NCBI RefSeq assembly: GCF_900070365.1
Contig: NZ_LN850107.1
Coordinates: 3,410,001-3,474,000 of the forward strand
Reading direction: 5' to 3'
Length of the DNA: 64,000 bases
Origin: Alloactinosynnema sp. L-07
GTDB lineage: Bacteria; Actinomycetota; Actinomycetes; Mycobacteriales; Pseudonocardiaceae
The translations under genes and the position numbers were made by a program. Of the stretch, positions 9,023 through 22,444 are shown piece by piece. The notes beneath the pieces are model-generated. The model saw nothing but the letters and a program-made list of their open reading frames with translations, searched no databases and was not told where the DNA came from. Position 1 is the first letter of the stretch, and every line of letters begins with the position of its first letter.

Positions 9023-10231
9023 TCAGATCCCTTCGCAGCGACGCACGACCGACAGCAGGCGGTCGATCTCGTCGGGGGTGTTGTAGACGTGCGGGCTCAC
9101 CCGGACCGCGCGGTCGGCGCTGTCGCGTCCGGCCTGGCAGTGGCTGTCGGCGCGGACCATGATCCCCTCGTCGGCCAGCACGAAGCCGAGGTCGTCGGAG
9201 CGGACTTTGCGGTGCCGGAACGTGACGATCCCCTCGCGGCGCTGCACGTCCGAGTCGGCGGTGAGACTGCGCTGGCAGCCCAGCACCTCGACGTCGGCCA
9301 TCCGGCTCAGGCTGTCGGTGAGCAGCACGCCCAGCGCCGTGGACCACTCCCGGACGCGGTCGAGGCCCGCGGCGTCGAGCCAGTCGAACGCCGCGCCCAG
9401 GCTGACGATCCCGGCCGTGTTCGGCGTGCCCTCCCAGCCGCGCAGCGCGAAATGGGGGCCGCGCCGGTTGCGCGCCCACACCGCGCCGACCCCGGTCAGC
9501 GCGAGCATCTTGTGCCCGGAGAACACGATGAAGTCGACGTCGAGGTCGGCGACCGACACCGGGCCGTGGCCGACGCTCTGCGCCGCGTCGAGGCAGATCG
9601 GCACGTCCGGTCCGACCGCCTCGCGGATACGGTGCACGTTCATGTTCGCGCCGTAGACGTGGTGCACGTGGGTGGCCGCGACGAACCGGGTCCGCGGGGT
9701 GACCAGCGCGGGCAGCGCGCGGTGGTCGTAGTCGCCGGACGTCGGGTCGACCGGCATGGGCACGACCCCGATCCGCACGCCGCGCAAGGCCAGCGTGTCC
9801 CGCAGGTCCAGCCACGGCCGCAGGTTGGCCTGGTGGTCGCCGAACGGGACGATGATCTCGTCCCCGTCGGCCAGGATGTCGGCCAGCCAGTCGTTCGCGA
9901 CCGCGCGCAGGCCGTGACTCGTGCCGCTGACGAACTCCACTGTGGACGCTGTGTCGCCCGCGGTGTCGCCCAGCGCCAGCCGGACCCGCTGCCGGACCTG
10001 GGCGACGCGCTCGGTAGCGGTGTTGGCCCACGGGTAGGAGCCGCGGCCGATGTTGGCGTTGGTCGTCGTCAGGAACTCGGCGACGGCGTCGAGCACCGCG
10101 CGCGGTTTCTGGCCCGTGGCCGCGCTGTCGAGATAGGCCACGGCGGGATTCGCGGTCAGGATGGGGAACTGCGCGCGCAGATCGCACTGCCAGTCGTGCA
10201 GCCGCTCCAGCGGCGAGGTGAGGGTGGTCAT
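9023..10231 (-). CDS. Class V aminotransferase / cysteine desulfurase-like enzyme
   Basis: 402 residues, fold-type I PLP enzyme of the NifS/SufS/isopenicillin N epimerase group. The PLP lysine is in FSGHKMLALTG and the motif GTSHGLRAV is present. A Cys-containing loop RADSHCQAG corresponds to the catalytic Cys loop of group II desulfurases (RTGHHC), so C-S or C-N bond chemistry is possible. It lies between the cysteine-synthase-like and ATP-grasp genes with 1-bp gaps. No SufB/C/D/E/U genes are nearby, which argues against Fe-S assembly and for a biosynthetic role such as epimerisation, C-S cleavage or transamination of an amino acid. Confidence 0.78.
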   Translation of the reverse strand: MTTLTSPLERLHDWQCDLRAQFPILTANPAVAYLDSAATGQKPRAVLDAVAEFLTTTNANIGRGSYPWANTATERVAQVRQRVRLALGDTAGDTASTVEFVSGTSHGLRAVANDWLADILADGDEIIVPFGDHQANLRPWLDLRDTLALRGVRIGVVPMPVDPTSGDYDHRALPALVTPRTRFVAATHVHHVYGANMNVHRIREAVGPDVPICLDAAQSVGHGPVSVADLDVDFIVFSGHKMLALTGVGAVWARNRRGPHFALRGWEGTPNTAGIVSLGAAFDWLDAAGLDRVREWSTALGVLLTDSLSRMADVEVLGCQRSLTADSDVQRREGIVTFRHRKVRSDDLGFVLADEGIMVRADSHCQAGRDSADRAVRVSPHVYNTPDEIDRLLSVVRRCEGI

Positions 10232-10232
10232 G

Positions 10233-11552
10233 TCAGTCCCGAACCAGCGGAGCGCCCGCGTCCCGCCACGCCACCACGCCGCCGCGCAGGCTGCGCGCGT
10301 CCCGGTGGCCCATCCTGGTCAGCAGCGCCGCGTACCGCGCCGACTTCTCCCCGACCGGGCAGACCAGCAGCACCGGCTTGCCCGCCCCGAATGGCAGCCC
10401 GCCGTGCAGCACTTCCTCGAACAGCTCGTCGACGATGTTGACCGAGTCCTCGATGTGCAGCGCCGAGTAGGCGAACGACCCGCGCAGATCCACCACCAGC
10501 GGCTTCGCCTCGGCGATCCACTGGCGTGCGTGGTCGACGTCGACCGCGTCGGCGGCGTCGATCTCGGCCGCGGTCAGCGAGGCCACCGAGTTGGCGCGCG
10601 GGGGCTGGTTGAGCAGTTCCGGCCTGCGCTCGCGGACATAGCTCATGTAGCTCTCGACCCGGTCACACACGATGAACACCGCGGTGTGCCGCTCGGTCAG
10701 CGACTCGTCCAGCATCGCCAGGTAGCGCACGGCGCCGAAGTACGCCGCGCCGCCGGTCGGCCCGCCGAGCATCCCGCAGCGGCGGTTCAGCGTGAGCATC
10801 CCGTCGATGGCCTGCTGCGCGGTGACCGACTCGATCGTGTCGTAGGTGCCGGGGTCGAACAGGCCGACCTCGTTGACCTCGTCGATGTTGCGGATGCCCG
10901 GGATGAAGTCGGACTTGTTCGCCACGAGGCCGATGATGTCGACCTCCGGGTTGTGGTCGCGCAGCGCCGCGGTGACCCCGGAGGACGACCCGGCGGTGCC
11001 CACGCAGGCGATGAAGTGGTCCGGGGTGCGGCCGCCGAGATCCTTGATGATCTCCGGGCCGGTGCCAGAGCGGTGCGCGTCGAGGTTGAGCGGGTTGAAG
11101 TACTGGTCGGTGTGCAGGTAGCCGTTGCCCTCCTCGGAGAGCATCCGGTACATCCGGGTCAGCGGGTCCTCGGTGTCGGTCGGGTCGAGGCACTCGGTCT
11201 GTCCGGGCAGTTCCTCGATCTGCGCGCCCAACAGCAGCAGCAGGTCCTTGATCTCGGGGACCTTCATCCGGTTGGTGACGCTCTTGAACGGCAGGCCGTG
11301 CATGGCGGCGATGACGGCCAGCGCCTTGGCCGTGTTGCCGCTGGACAGCTCCACGATCGAGTCGCCCCGCTCGACGGCTTCGGCCAGCCCCGCGCGGGCC
11401 ATGTTCCACGCCGGCCGGTCCTTGACCGAGCCGAACGGGTTGAGCATCTCCATCTTCGCGTAGAGATCGATGTTGCGCAGTCCGTGCACCTCGGGTGCGA
11501 TCCGGACCAATGGCGTGTCGCCGATGACGTCGGTGATGCTGTCGTATTTCAT
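10233..11552 (-). CDS. Cysteine synthase-like PLP enzyme fused to a rhodanese domain
   Basis: 439 residues. Residues 1 to about 320 are a fold-type II beta-substitution enzyme, with DTPLVRI, the PLP lysine in FGSVKDRPAW, SSGNTAKAL and GGPTGGAAYFG. Residues 330-439 form a rhodanese domain with a Cys loop VCPVGEKSARY. The start ATG 11552 overlaps the upstream stop (ATGA). SbnA-type relatives make 2,3-diaminopropionate precursors for metallophores by replacing O-phosphoserine phosphate with an amine nucleophile. I infer a comparable step here. The rhodanese could deliver or accept sulfur, or be a structural add-on. Confidence 0.82.
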   Translation of the reverse strand: MKYDSITDVIGDTPLVRIAPEVHGLRNIDLYAKMEMLNPFGSVKDRPAWNMARAGLAEAVERGDSIVELSSGNTAKALAVIAAMHGLPFKSVTNRMKVPEIKDLLLLLGAQIEELPGQTECLDPTDTEDPLTRMYRMLSEEGNGYLHTDQYFNPLNLDAHRSGTGPEIIKDLGGRTPDHFIACVGTAGSSSGVTAALRDHNPEVDIIGLVANKSDFIPGIRNIDEVNEVGLFDPGTYDTIESVTAQQAIDGMLTLNRRCGMLGGPTGGAAYFGAVRYLAMLDESLTERHTAVFIVCDRVESYMSYVRERRPELLNQPPRANSVASLTAAEIDAADAVDVDHARQWIAEAKPLVVDLRGSFAYSALHIEDSVNIVDELFEEVLHGGLPFGAGKPVLLVCPVGEKSARYAALLTRMGHRDARSLRGGVVAWRDAGAPLVRD

Positions 11553-12952
11553 GCTCGTTCGTCCTTCGTCGGCCAGTATTCTTCGTCGAGACACCACTGC
11601 CACTGTTCCCCGGCGCGGAACATCGCCACCTTGCGGGCGATCGGCTGCATCAGCGCGTGATCTGCCGCGAAATCCATGAAATAGCCCGCGGTGTTCGCGA
11701 ACACCAGCAGATCACCGGGCGTGGGCGCGGCGGGGAGAAACACCTTGCGGCGGGTGATGAGATCGTCTTCGAGACAGAGGTTCCCGGACAGATAAACCCC
11801 GGTGGGCGGGCCGGGGTCGGCGCCGGGCGGCTTGACCAGCAGCGGGTCCATCATGACCGCGTGGTCTTCCATGCTGATGTCGCGTGAATTCGCGGCGATT
11901 CGGACCAGGGTGTCGCCGGAATTCATCCGGCGCACCTCCTCGACCCTGGCCAGGGTCAGTCCGCACTGGTCGAGCAGCGCGCGGCCGGGCTCGATCTGCA
12001 GGTCGTAGAGGTTCTCCAGCAGCAGCGTGGCCAGCGGCCTGCGCAGCGACGGCGCGTCCCGCGACAGCAGCTCATCGAGATAGCGCGCGCCCGCGACCGG
12101 CCGGAACCCCGGGTACAGGCCCAGCGCCCCGCGCAGCGTCCCGGCCTCGGCGCGCAGGCCGTAGCCGTGGTTCTGCCAGGTCAGGGCGGGCCGCTTGCCG
12201 AGCACGGCGTTGTTGAGCTCGGTGGTGTAGTTCTCCCACTCGGCGAGGTCGTCGAGATAGCTGACGCCGTACCCGCCGCCGATGTCGACGGCCGTCGGCT
12301 GGAACCCGCGCCGCGCGCACTCCCGCATCGCGTGCAGGCAGCCCTCCAGCGCCAGCGCCTTCTCCGGCAGGCCGTTGGTGTCGAGGTGGTAGGCCACCCC
12401 GACCAGGTCGAGGGTGTCGCGGTGCTTGTCGAGCACGTCGAGCAGGCCGGGCAGTTCCCGCACGTGCGCGCCGAACCGGCTCGGCCTGCTCAGCACGGTG
12501 ACACCGGTCGACTCGAAGGCCGACAACCGCAGCGTGACCCTGGCCCGGACCGCCAGCGCGCCGAGTTCGATCAGTTCCTCGCGCGAGTCGGCGCTGATCA
12601 ACGCCCCGACGCGCGCGGCGAGCCAGAGGAACTCGGCGCTCTTGGGCCCGGTGGCGATGATCCGCTCGCCGGGGATCCCGGAGGCGAGAACATGCTGGAG
12701 TTCGGCGAGGGAGGCGACGTCGACGCCGGTCCCCTCGGCCGACAACGCCCTGATAAAAGCACTCGACCGATTCGCCTTGTGCGCGAAGTAGACACCCCCG
12801 GAGAGGTGGTGCTTGGCGTAGACGCGGCGATATTCGGCCACGTTGTCGACTATCTGGCGCGGCAGCACGACGTTGAGCGGAGAGCCCAGCGCTCGCACCA
12901 TGGTGAACAGGGTGCTTGACTCCTGCACTATTTCCCGCATGGATTCGCCCAT
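11549..12952 (-). CDS. Fold-type III PLP decarboxylase (DapDC/ornithine decarboxylase-like)
   Basis: About 467 residues of alanine-racemase-fold decarboxylase. The PLP lysine is in VYFAHKANRSSA, with the phosphate-binding VDIGGGYGVSY and a C-terminal GNLCLEDDL region typical of diaminopimelate- or SbnH-type decarboxylases. The frame is open to 13132, but a good promoter lies at 13115-13146, so upstream codons would not be transcribed. I chose ATG 12952; ATG 12940 or a TTG with GGGGGAA just before it near 12982 are alternatives. It is first gene of the four-gene operon. SbnH-like enzymes decarboxylate a chelator intermediate, which fits the Zur-linked setting. Confidence 0.75.
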   Translation of the reverse strand: MGESMREIVQESSTLFTMVRALGSPLNVVLPRQIVDNVAEYRRVYAKHHLSGGVYFAHKANRSSAFIRALSAEGTGVDVASLAELQHVLASGIPGERIIATGPKSAEFLWLAARVGALISADSREELIELGALAVRARVTLRLSAFESTGVTVLSRPSRFGAHVRELPGLLDVLDKHRDTLDLVGVAYHLDTNGLPEKALALEGCLHAMRECARRGFQPTAVDIGGGYGVSYLDDLAEWENYTTELNNAVLGKRPALTWQNHGYGLRAEAGTLRGALGLYPGFRPVAGARYLDELLSRDAPSLRRPLATLLLENLYDLQIEPGRALLDQCGLTLARVEEVRRMNSGDTLVRIAANSRDISMEDHAVMMDPLLVKPPGADPGPPTGVYLSGNLCLEDDLITRRKVFLPAAPTPGDLLVFANTAGYFMDFAADHALMQPIARKVAMFRAGEQWQWCLDEEYWPTKDERA

Positions 12953-13114
12953 ACGCGGACGTAACTGGAGTTCCGTGGACAAAGTTCCCCCAATTCGCGT
13001 TTCCACCACTGCAGGACAGAGGACATCGGCGACGGCCGAAGGCACCCGCCATGGAGTCGTTCGCGAATCTAGCACGACCACCGATTGCGTGGCACAAATT
13101 GCTCCGAATGCCAT

Positions 13115-13146
13115 ATTATAAAAGCGCGACATGTAGATGTGACAAT
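13115..13146 (-). promoter_or_regulatory. Probable promoter of the chelator biosynthesis operon, with dyad
   Basis: On the minus strand TATAAT (complement of 13115-13120) lies 19 bp from TTGTCA (complement of 13140-13145). An inverted repeat CGACAT...ATGTCG (13128-13133 and 13147-13152) brackets the spacer and -35. I see no Zur box here, unlike the exporter/importer spacer. Confidence 0.45.
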
Positions 13147-13228
13147 ATGTCGATAGGCTATTTCATCCGCGGATAATGGCTCGGTGAAGGCGCAGGCGCG
13201 ACGGTGCCTGAGCTTCGTTCCAACGCGT

Positions 13229-13261
13229 ATCAGCCCGCTGCCCGGCGGGCAGTGGGCTGAT
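13229..13261 (-). terminator. Terminator of the PPDK-like gene
   Basis: A 15-bp stem, ATCAGCCCGCTGCCC with a GGC loop and its complement carrying one G:U pair, begins 12 bp after the stop of the minus-strand PPDK-like gene. Its strength and position suggest transcription stops here before the chelator operon promoter. Confidence 0.75.
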
Positions 13262-13272
13262 GTCAACAGTGG

Positions 13273-14940
13273 TCAGGCGTCGGGGCGCAGCACGGCGTGG
13301 GCGGCTTCCAGGCGGTCCTGTTCGGTGCCCGCCGTGCGGCCGGACACCTCGTCGGCCCAGTCGAGCAGGCGGTGCAGCCGGGGGTCGGCGGTCGCGGTGG
13401 TGACCGGAGACTCACCGAGGACGACCTCGCCGCTGCCGCCGTCGATGGTGATGGTGTCGCCGTCAGTGAGGGTGCGGGCGCCGACGCGGACCTGGCCCTC
13501 GGCGGCGTCCACCGTGAGGTCGGCGGCGCCCACGACCGCGGGTTTGGCCATGGAACGCGCGACGACCGCGGCGTGGCTGGCCGGGCCGCCGTGGGCGGTG
13601 ACCACGCCAGCGGCCGCGGCGAGGCCATGGATGTCCGCGGGCGAGGTGTGCGGACGCACCAGCACGACCGGGCCGTCCGCCGCCATGCGTACGGCCTTGT
13701 CCGCGGTGGTGGCCAGGCGCCCGACCGCGACGCCCGGGCAGGCACCCAGGCCTCGGGTGAGCACGACGGCCCCGGCCGCGGTGTCCACGCGCGGAGTGTG
13801 GAGGGCGCGCAGGTCTTGCGGCGAGACCCGCAGCAGCGCCTCGTCGCGGGTGATGACCGACTCGTCGACCAGGTCCACCGCGACCCGCGTCGCGGCGCCC
13901 CCGGTGAAGCGGCCGCGCCGGACCTGCAGCAGCCACAGTCGGCCGCTCTCGAAGGTGAACTCCACGTAGCACGAGTCGCGGTAGTGCTCCTCGATGCGGC
14001 CCATCGCGTCCAGGAGCCCGGCCCAGACCTCCGGCTCCCGTTCGGCGAGCTCGCCGAGCGGTTCGGTCGCCGACGTCCCGGACACGACATCCTCGCCCTG
14101 GCGCGCGAACAGCACCTCGCCGAACGGGGTGCGCGCGCCGGTGTTGGGGTCGCGGCTGAACGCGACGCCGCTGCCGCTGCGGTCGTCGCGGTTGCCGAAC
14201 ACCATCGCCTGCACCACCACGGCCGTGCCGAGGTCGTCCGGGATGCCGTGCAGGGTGCGGTACGTCCGGGCGCGCGGCGTGTTCCACGACCGGAACACCG
14301 ACCGCACGGCCACGTCCAACTGATCTCGGGCGTCATCAGGGACCCGGTCGCCGGTCCGTTCGAGCAGGAACGCCTCGACGTCGGCCAACGCGGCGGCGGC
14401 GTTGGCCTCCGGGCTCTCCGGCGCCCTGGCGCCCCGGCGCGCGGCGGCGGCCAGTTCCTCGGCGCCGAGCCCGTGCACGGCCGAGGCGAAGCTGGTCAGC
14501 AACCGCTGGCGGGAGTCGAGGGCGAAGCGGCGGTCACCGGTCTCGGCGGCCAGCGCCGCGGTGGTGGCGTCGGTGAGCCCGAGGTCGAGCACTGTGCTCA
14601 TCATGCCCGGCATCGACACGCTGCCGCCGGAGCGGACCGACACGACCAGCGGCCGATCGGTCCCGCCGAATCGCCTGCCGGTGTCGGCCTCCAGGACCGC
14701 GATCGCGGCGTCGAGCTCGTCGTCGAGGCCGTCGGGGAACCGCCCGTCGCGAAGGAAGATCCGACACGCCTCGGTGCCGACGACGAACGCGGGCGGCACC
14801 GGCAACCCGAGGCGACGCAACAGGACCAGACCGCTGCCCTTGCCGCCAAGCGCGCTGACGTCTTCCTCCGCCTCGGCGGAGACCGGGTGAACCCACTTCC
14901 CGAACGGGGCTGCGCCCACGTTCGCCCCCTGTTCTTTCAC
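13273..14940 (-). CDS. PPDK-like protein lacking the PEP/pyruvate barrel
   Basis: 555 residues with the N-terminal ATP-grasp domain of pyruvate phosphate dikinase (GGKGSGLVLLRRLGLPVPP, SVRSGGSVSMPGMM) and the central phosphohistidine domain with catalytic His in THGGPASHAAVVAR near residue 460. Full PPDK is about 880 residues; the C-terminal TIM barrel that binds PEP and pyruvate is absent, and the stop is followed by a clean terminator. It may transfer phosphate from ATP to a His domain for an unknown acceptor, or be regulatory. GTG 14940 is preceded by GGACGGG. It diverges from an HTH regulator over a palindrome, so the two are probably a functional pair. Confidence 0.75.
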   Translation of the reverse strand: MKEQGANVGAAPFGKWVHPVSAEAEEDVSALGGKGSGLVLLRRLGLPVPPAFVVGTEACRIFLRDGRFPDGLDDELDAAIAVLEADTGRRFGGTDRPLVVSVRSGGSVSMPGMMSTVLDLGLTDATTAALAAETGDRRFALDSRQRLLTSFASAVHGLGAEELAAAARRGARAPESPEANAAAALADVEAFLLERTGDRVPDDARDQLDVAVRSVFRSWNTPRARTYRTLHGIPDDLGTAVVVQAMVFGNRDDRSGSGVAFSRDPNTGARTPFGEVLFARQGEDVVSGTSATEPLGELAEREPEVWAGLLDAMGRIEEHYRDSCYVEFTFESGRLWLLQVRRGRFTGGAATRVAVDLVDESVITRDEALLRVSPQDLRALHTPRVDTAAGAVVLTRGLGACPGVAVGRLATTADKAVRMAADGPVVLVRPHTSPADIHGLAAAAGVVTAHGGPASHAAVVARSMAKPAVVGAADLTVDAAEGQVRVGARTLTDGDTITIDGGSGEVVLGESPVTTATADPRLHRLLDWADEVSGRTAGTEQDRLEAAHAVLRPDA

Positions 14941-14969
14941 ATCGGCCCGTCCGTCGAATGCTACCTGCC

Positions 14970-14983
14970 GCTATCCGGATAGC
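14970..14983. promoter_or_regulatory. Perfect 14-bp palindrome, likely operator; leaderless promoter for HTH gene
   Basis: GCTATCCGGATAGC is a perfect palindrome in the 51-bp spacer between the divergent PPDK-like and HTH genes. TAGCAT (14980-14985) overlaps its right edge and ends 6 bp before the GTG at 14992, which is the geometry of an actinobacterial leaderless transcript. Binding of the HTH protein here would block both promoters. Confidence 0.6.
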
Positions 14984-14991
14984 ATGGCGCG

Positions 14992-15618
14992 GTGTCTGAA
15001 CAATTTCCCGACCGAACCACGCTGTCGGTACTGCATTTCCTGCGGTGCGCGGGTTTCACCATCCCACTTCGCATTACCCAGGCGACCGGCCTCACCGAGT
15101 CGACCGTCGAGTCCACGCTGATCGATCTCGGGGTGGCCGGGTTCGTCACCAAGACCCCCGGCGAGTTCGGCGGCTGGGGACTCACCCCGGCGGGTACCGC
15201 CGAGGACGCCCGGCTGATCGCCGACGAACTCGACCGGGCGGGCGCGCGGGAGGCGGTGACGGCGACCTTCGCCGCGTTCATGGTCCTCAACCCGGAGGCG
15301 CTCGATCTCTGCTCCGCGTGGCAGATGCGCTCTGTCGACGGGACCATGCTGCCCAACGACCACTCCGCCGCCGACTACGACGCGCGCGTCATGGGTCTGT
15401 TCGCGGACTTCCACGAGCGCGCGGCCACCGTGTGCGCCGAGCTGTCCGCCGCCCTGCCTCGGTTCGACCACTACCACCGCAGGCTCACCGACGCGCTCGA
15501 CCGGGCCAAGGGCGGCGACATCGACTACGTCACCGACAACACCAACTCCTATCACACGGTTTGGTTCCAGCTGCACGAAGACCTGCTCGTGACGCTCGGC
15601 ATTCCCCGGACGCACTGA
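14992..15618 (+). CDS. MarR/PadR-like winged-helix transcriptional regulator
   Basis: 208 residues. An N-terminal winged helix (LSVLHFLRCAG, ITQATGLTESTVESTLIDL, then a wing ending GWGLTPAG) is followed by an alpha-helical domain of about 110 residues with DHYHRRLTDALDRAK. The start GTG 14992 has no ribosome site and lies 6 bp after a TANNNT box, implying a leaderless mRNA. Located back to back with the PPDK-like gene with a palindrome between them, it likely controls that gene and itself. The ligand is unknown. Similar HTH/PPDK-domain pairs are what I recall from other actinobacteria, but I cannot confirm it here. Confidence 0.7.
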   Translation: MSEQFPDRTTLSVLHFLRCAGFTIPLRITQATGLTESTVESTLIDLGVAGFVTKTPGEFGGWGLTPAGTAEDARLIADELDRAGAREAVTATFAAFMVLNPEALDLCSAWQMRSVDGTMLPNDHSAADYDARVMGLFADFHERAATVCAELSAALPRFDHYHRRLTDALDRAKGGDIDYVTDNTNSYHTVWFQLHEDLLVTLGIPRTH

Positions 15619-15710
15619 GGAATCATTCTCCGGCTCGCCACTCATTCGAACCTGCGGTTCACCCTCATCCCAATGAATGTTTTGCGGTTCGCCGCGAAAG
15701 GATGACCATC

Positions 15711-16298
15711 ATGGCGACCAGGCATGTGTACGTGGTGCGGCACGGCGCCGCGGACACGTTCGGCGAGCTGACCGACGTCGGGCGCCGACAGGTGGCACTG
15801 CTCGGGGAGCGGCTCGCGGACCTCCCGGTGACCGCGGTATGGCACTCGCCGCTGCCGAGGGCGGTGGCCACGGCGCGGATCCTGCAGGCGTACCTGCCCG
15901 CCGCGTCCGTGGCCGAGGCCGCGGAACTGGTGGACCACGTGCCGTACGTCCCGGACCCGGTGCCGCCCGCCTGGGCGGGGTTCTTCGACGGCTACGACAG
16001 CGCCGAGGCCGCCTCGGGCACCCGCATCGCCGAGGCGCTCGTCGCGCGGTTCGCGCGGCCCGCCGAGACCGAGGTCCACGAGGTGCTGGTGACGCACGCC
16101 TACCCGGTGGCGTGGCTGGTCCGGGACGCGTTGGCGGCGCCGCCCGTGTCCTGGCTCGGCCTGCCCGTGGGCAACACCGCGCTGACCGCGATCGAGTACC
16201 GGGACGGCGTCGCGCCGACCCTGCTGGTGCACAACGACATGGGTCACCTGGACGGCGACCTGCGGTGGACGGGGTTCGGGCCCGCGGTGCGGCCCTGA
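15711..16298 (+). CDS. Histidine phosphatase family protein
   Basis: 195 residues of the phosphoglycerate-mutase-like superfamily. The RHG motif (YVVRHGAADTFGELTDVGRRQ) near the N-terminus carries the phospho-accepting His, and the second His is in VLVTHAYPVAW. I use ATG 15711 because GAAAGGA lies 8 bp upstream; ATG 15702 overlaps that site. The substrate cannot be told from the sequence. It stands alone between an HTH regulator and a convergent VOC gene. Confidence 0.85.
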   Translation: MATRHVYVVRHGAADTFGELTDVGRRQVALLGERLADLPVTAVWHSPLPRAVATARILQAYLPAASVAEAAELVDHVPYVPDPVPPAWAGFFDGYDSAEAASGTRIAEALVARFARPAETEVHEVLVTHAYPVAWLVRDALAAPPVSWLGLPVGNTALTAIEYRDGVAPTLLVHNDMGHLDGDLRWTGFGPAVRP

Positions 16299-16313
16299 CG
16301 TACGTGGGCCGTG

Positions 16314-16775
16314 TCAGTCCAGGCAGAACTCGTTGCCCTCGGGGTCGGTCATCACGATGTGGCCCGCGCTCATCGGGGTTGCGGGCTCGTGGCGTTCCAC
16401 CCGAGTCGCGCCCAGGGTGACGAGCCGGGCGCACTCGGCCTCCAACGCCGCCATCCGCTCCTCTCCCTGTAGGCCGGGCGCGGCGCGGACGTCCAGGTGA
16501 ACCCGATTCTTGGCGACCTTGTCCCCCGGCACTCGCTGGAAGAACAGCCGCGGCCCCTCCCCATCCGGGTCCTCGATGGCCGACCTCGTGTTGCGCTGGT
16601 CCTCCGGCACGCCGACGCGCGCCAGGAAGTCGTCCCACGCGGCCAGTGGGTCGGCGCCCTCGGGCAGGTCGACGCCGGGCGGGCCGGGGTGGACGTAGCC
16701 CAGCACCTCACGCCAAAAGGTCGACAGGGCTCGTGGGTCCTGGGCGTCGAAAGTGACCTGGAGGTGGCGGCTCAT
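16314..16775 (-). CDS. VOC (glyoxalase-like) family protein
   Basis: 153 residues with the beta-alpha-beta-beta-beta repeats of the vicinal oxygen chelate fold. It begins LQVTFDAQDPRALSTFWREVLGY and ends HIVMTDPEGNEFCLD, the classic C-terminal motif of small actinobacterial glyoxalase/bleomycin-resistance-like proteins. The start ATG 16775 has GGAG about 9 bp upstream. Many members are ligand-binding or unknown. No link to its neighbours is evident. Confidence 0.85.
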   Translation of the reverse strand: MSRHLQVTFDAQDPRALSTFWREVLGYVHPGPPGVDLPEGADPLAAWDDFLARVGVPEDQRNTRSAIEDPDGEGPRLFFQRVPGDKVAKNRVHLDVRAAPGLQGEERMAALEAECARLVTLGATRVERHEPATPMSAGHIVMTDPEGNEFCLD

Positions 16776-16935
16776 CGGGGTGGCTCCGTTCGAGGGCGTC
16801 GGTGTCGATGGAACCACCCTGACATCACTTGCGGACAGGATCGGTCCGCGGCCTAGTGCCCAGGTTCGGCGCGCGTAGTCTGCTGGTCGGCGGCTCGGTG
16901 TCCGCCACACATAACGCAGAGGGAAGGTCGGTCGG

Positions 16936-22395
<5,460 letters not shown>

Positions 22396-22399
22396 GCGG

Positions 22400-22441
22400 T
22401 TCAGGGTCGAGTGGGGCGCCACCGCCCCACTCGACCCTGAA
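22400..22441. terminator. Bidirectional terminator
   Basis: An 18-bp perfect stem beginning TTCAGGGTCGAGTGGGGC with a 6-nt loop lies between the convergent carboxylase and dioxygenase genes, 5 bp from one stop and 4 bp from the other. It marks the left edge of the NRPS operon. Confidence 0.85.
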
Positions 22442-22444
22442 TAC

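Noticed and set aside
9023..10231. Housekeeping cysteine desulfurase for Fe-S assembly
   Set aside because: No suf or isc genes are near and it is locked in a chelator operon by 1-bp gaps.
15045..15710. Upstream extension of the histidine phosphatase frame
   Set aside because: It overlaps the HTH gene in another frame with Arg-rich text; a good ribosome site sits directly before ATG 15711.
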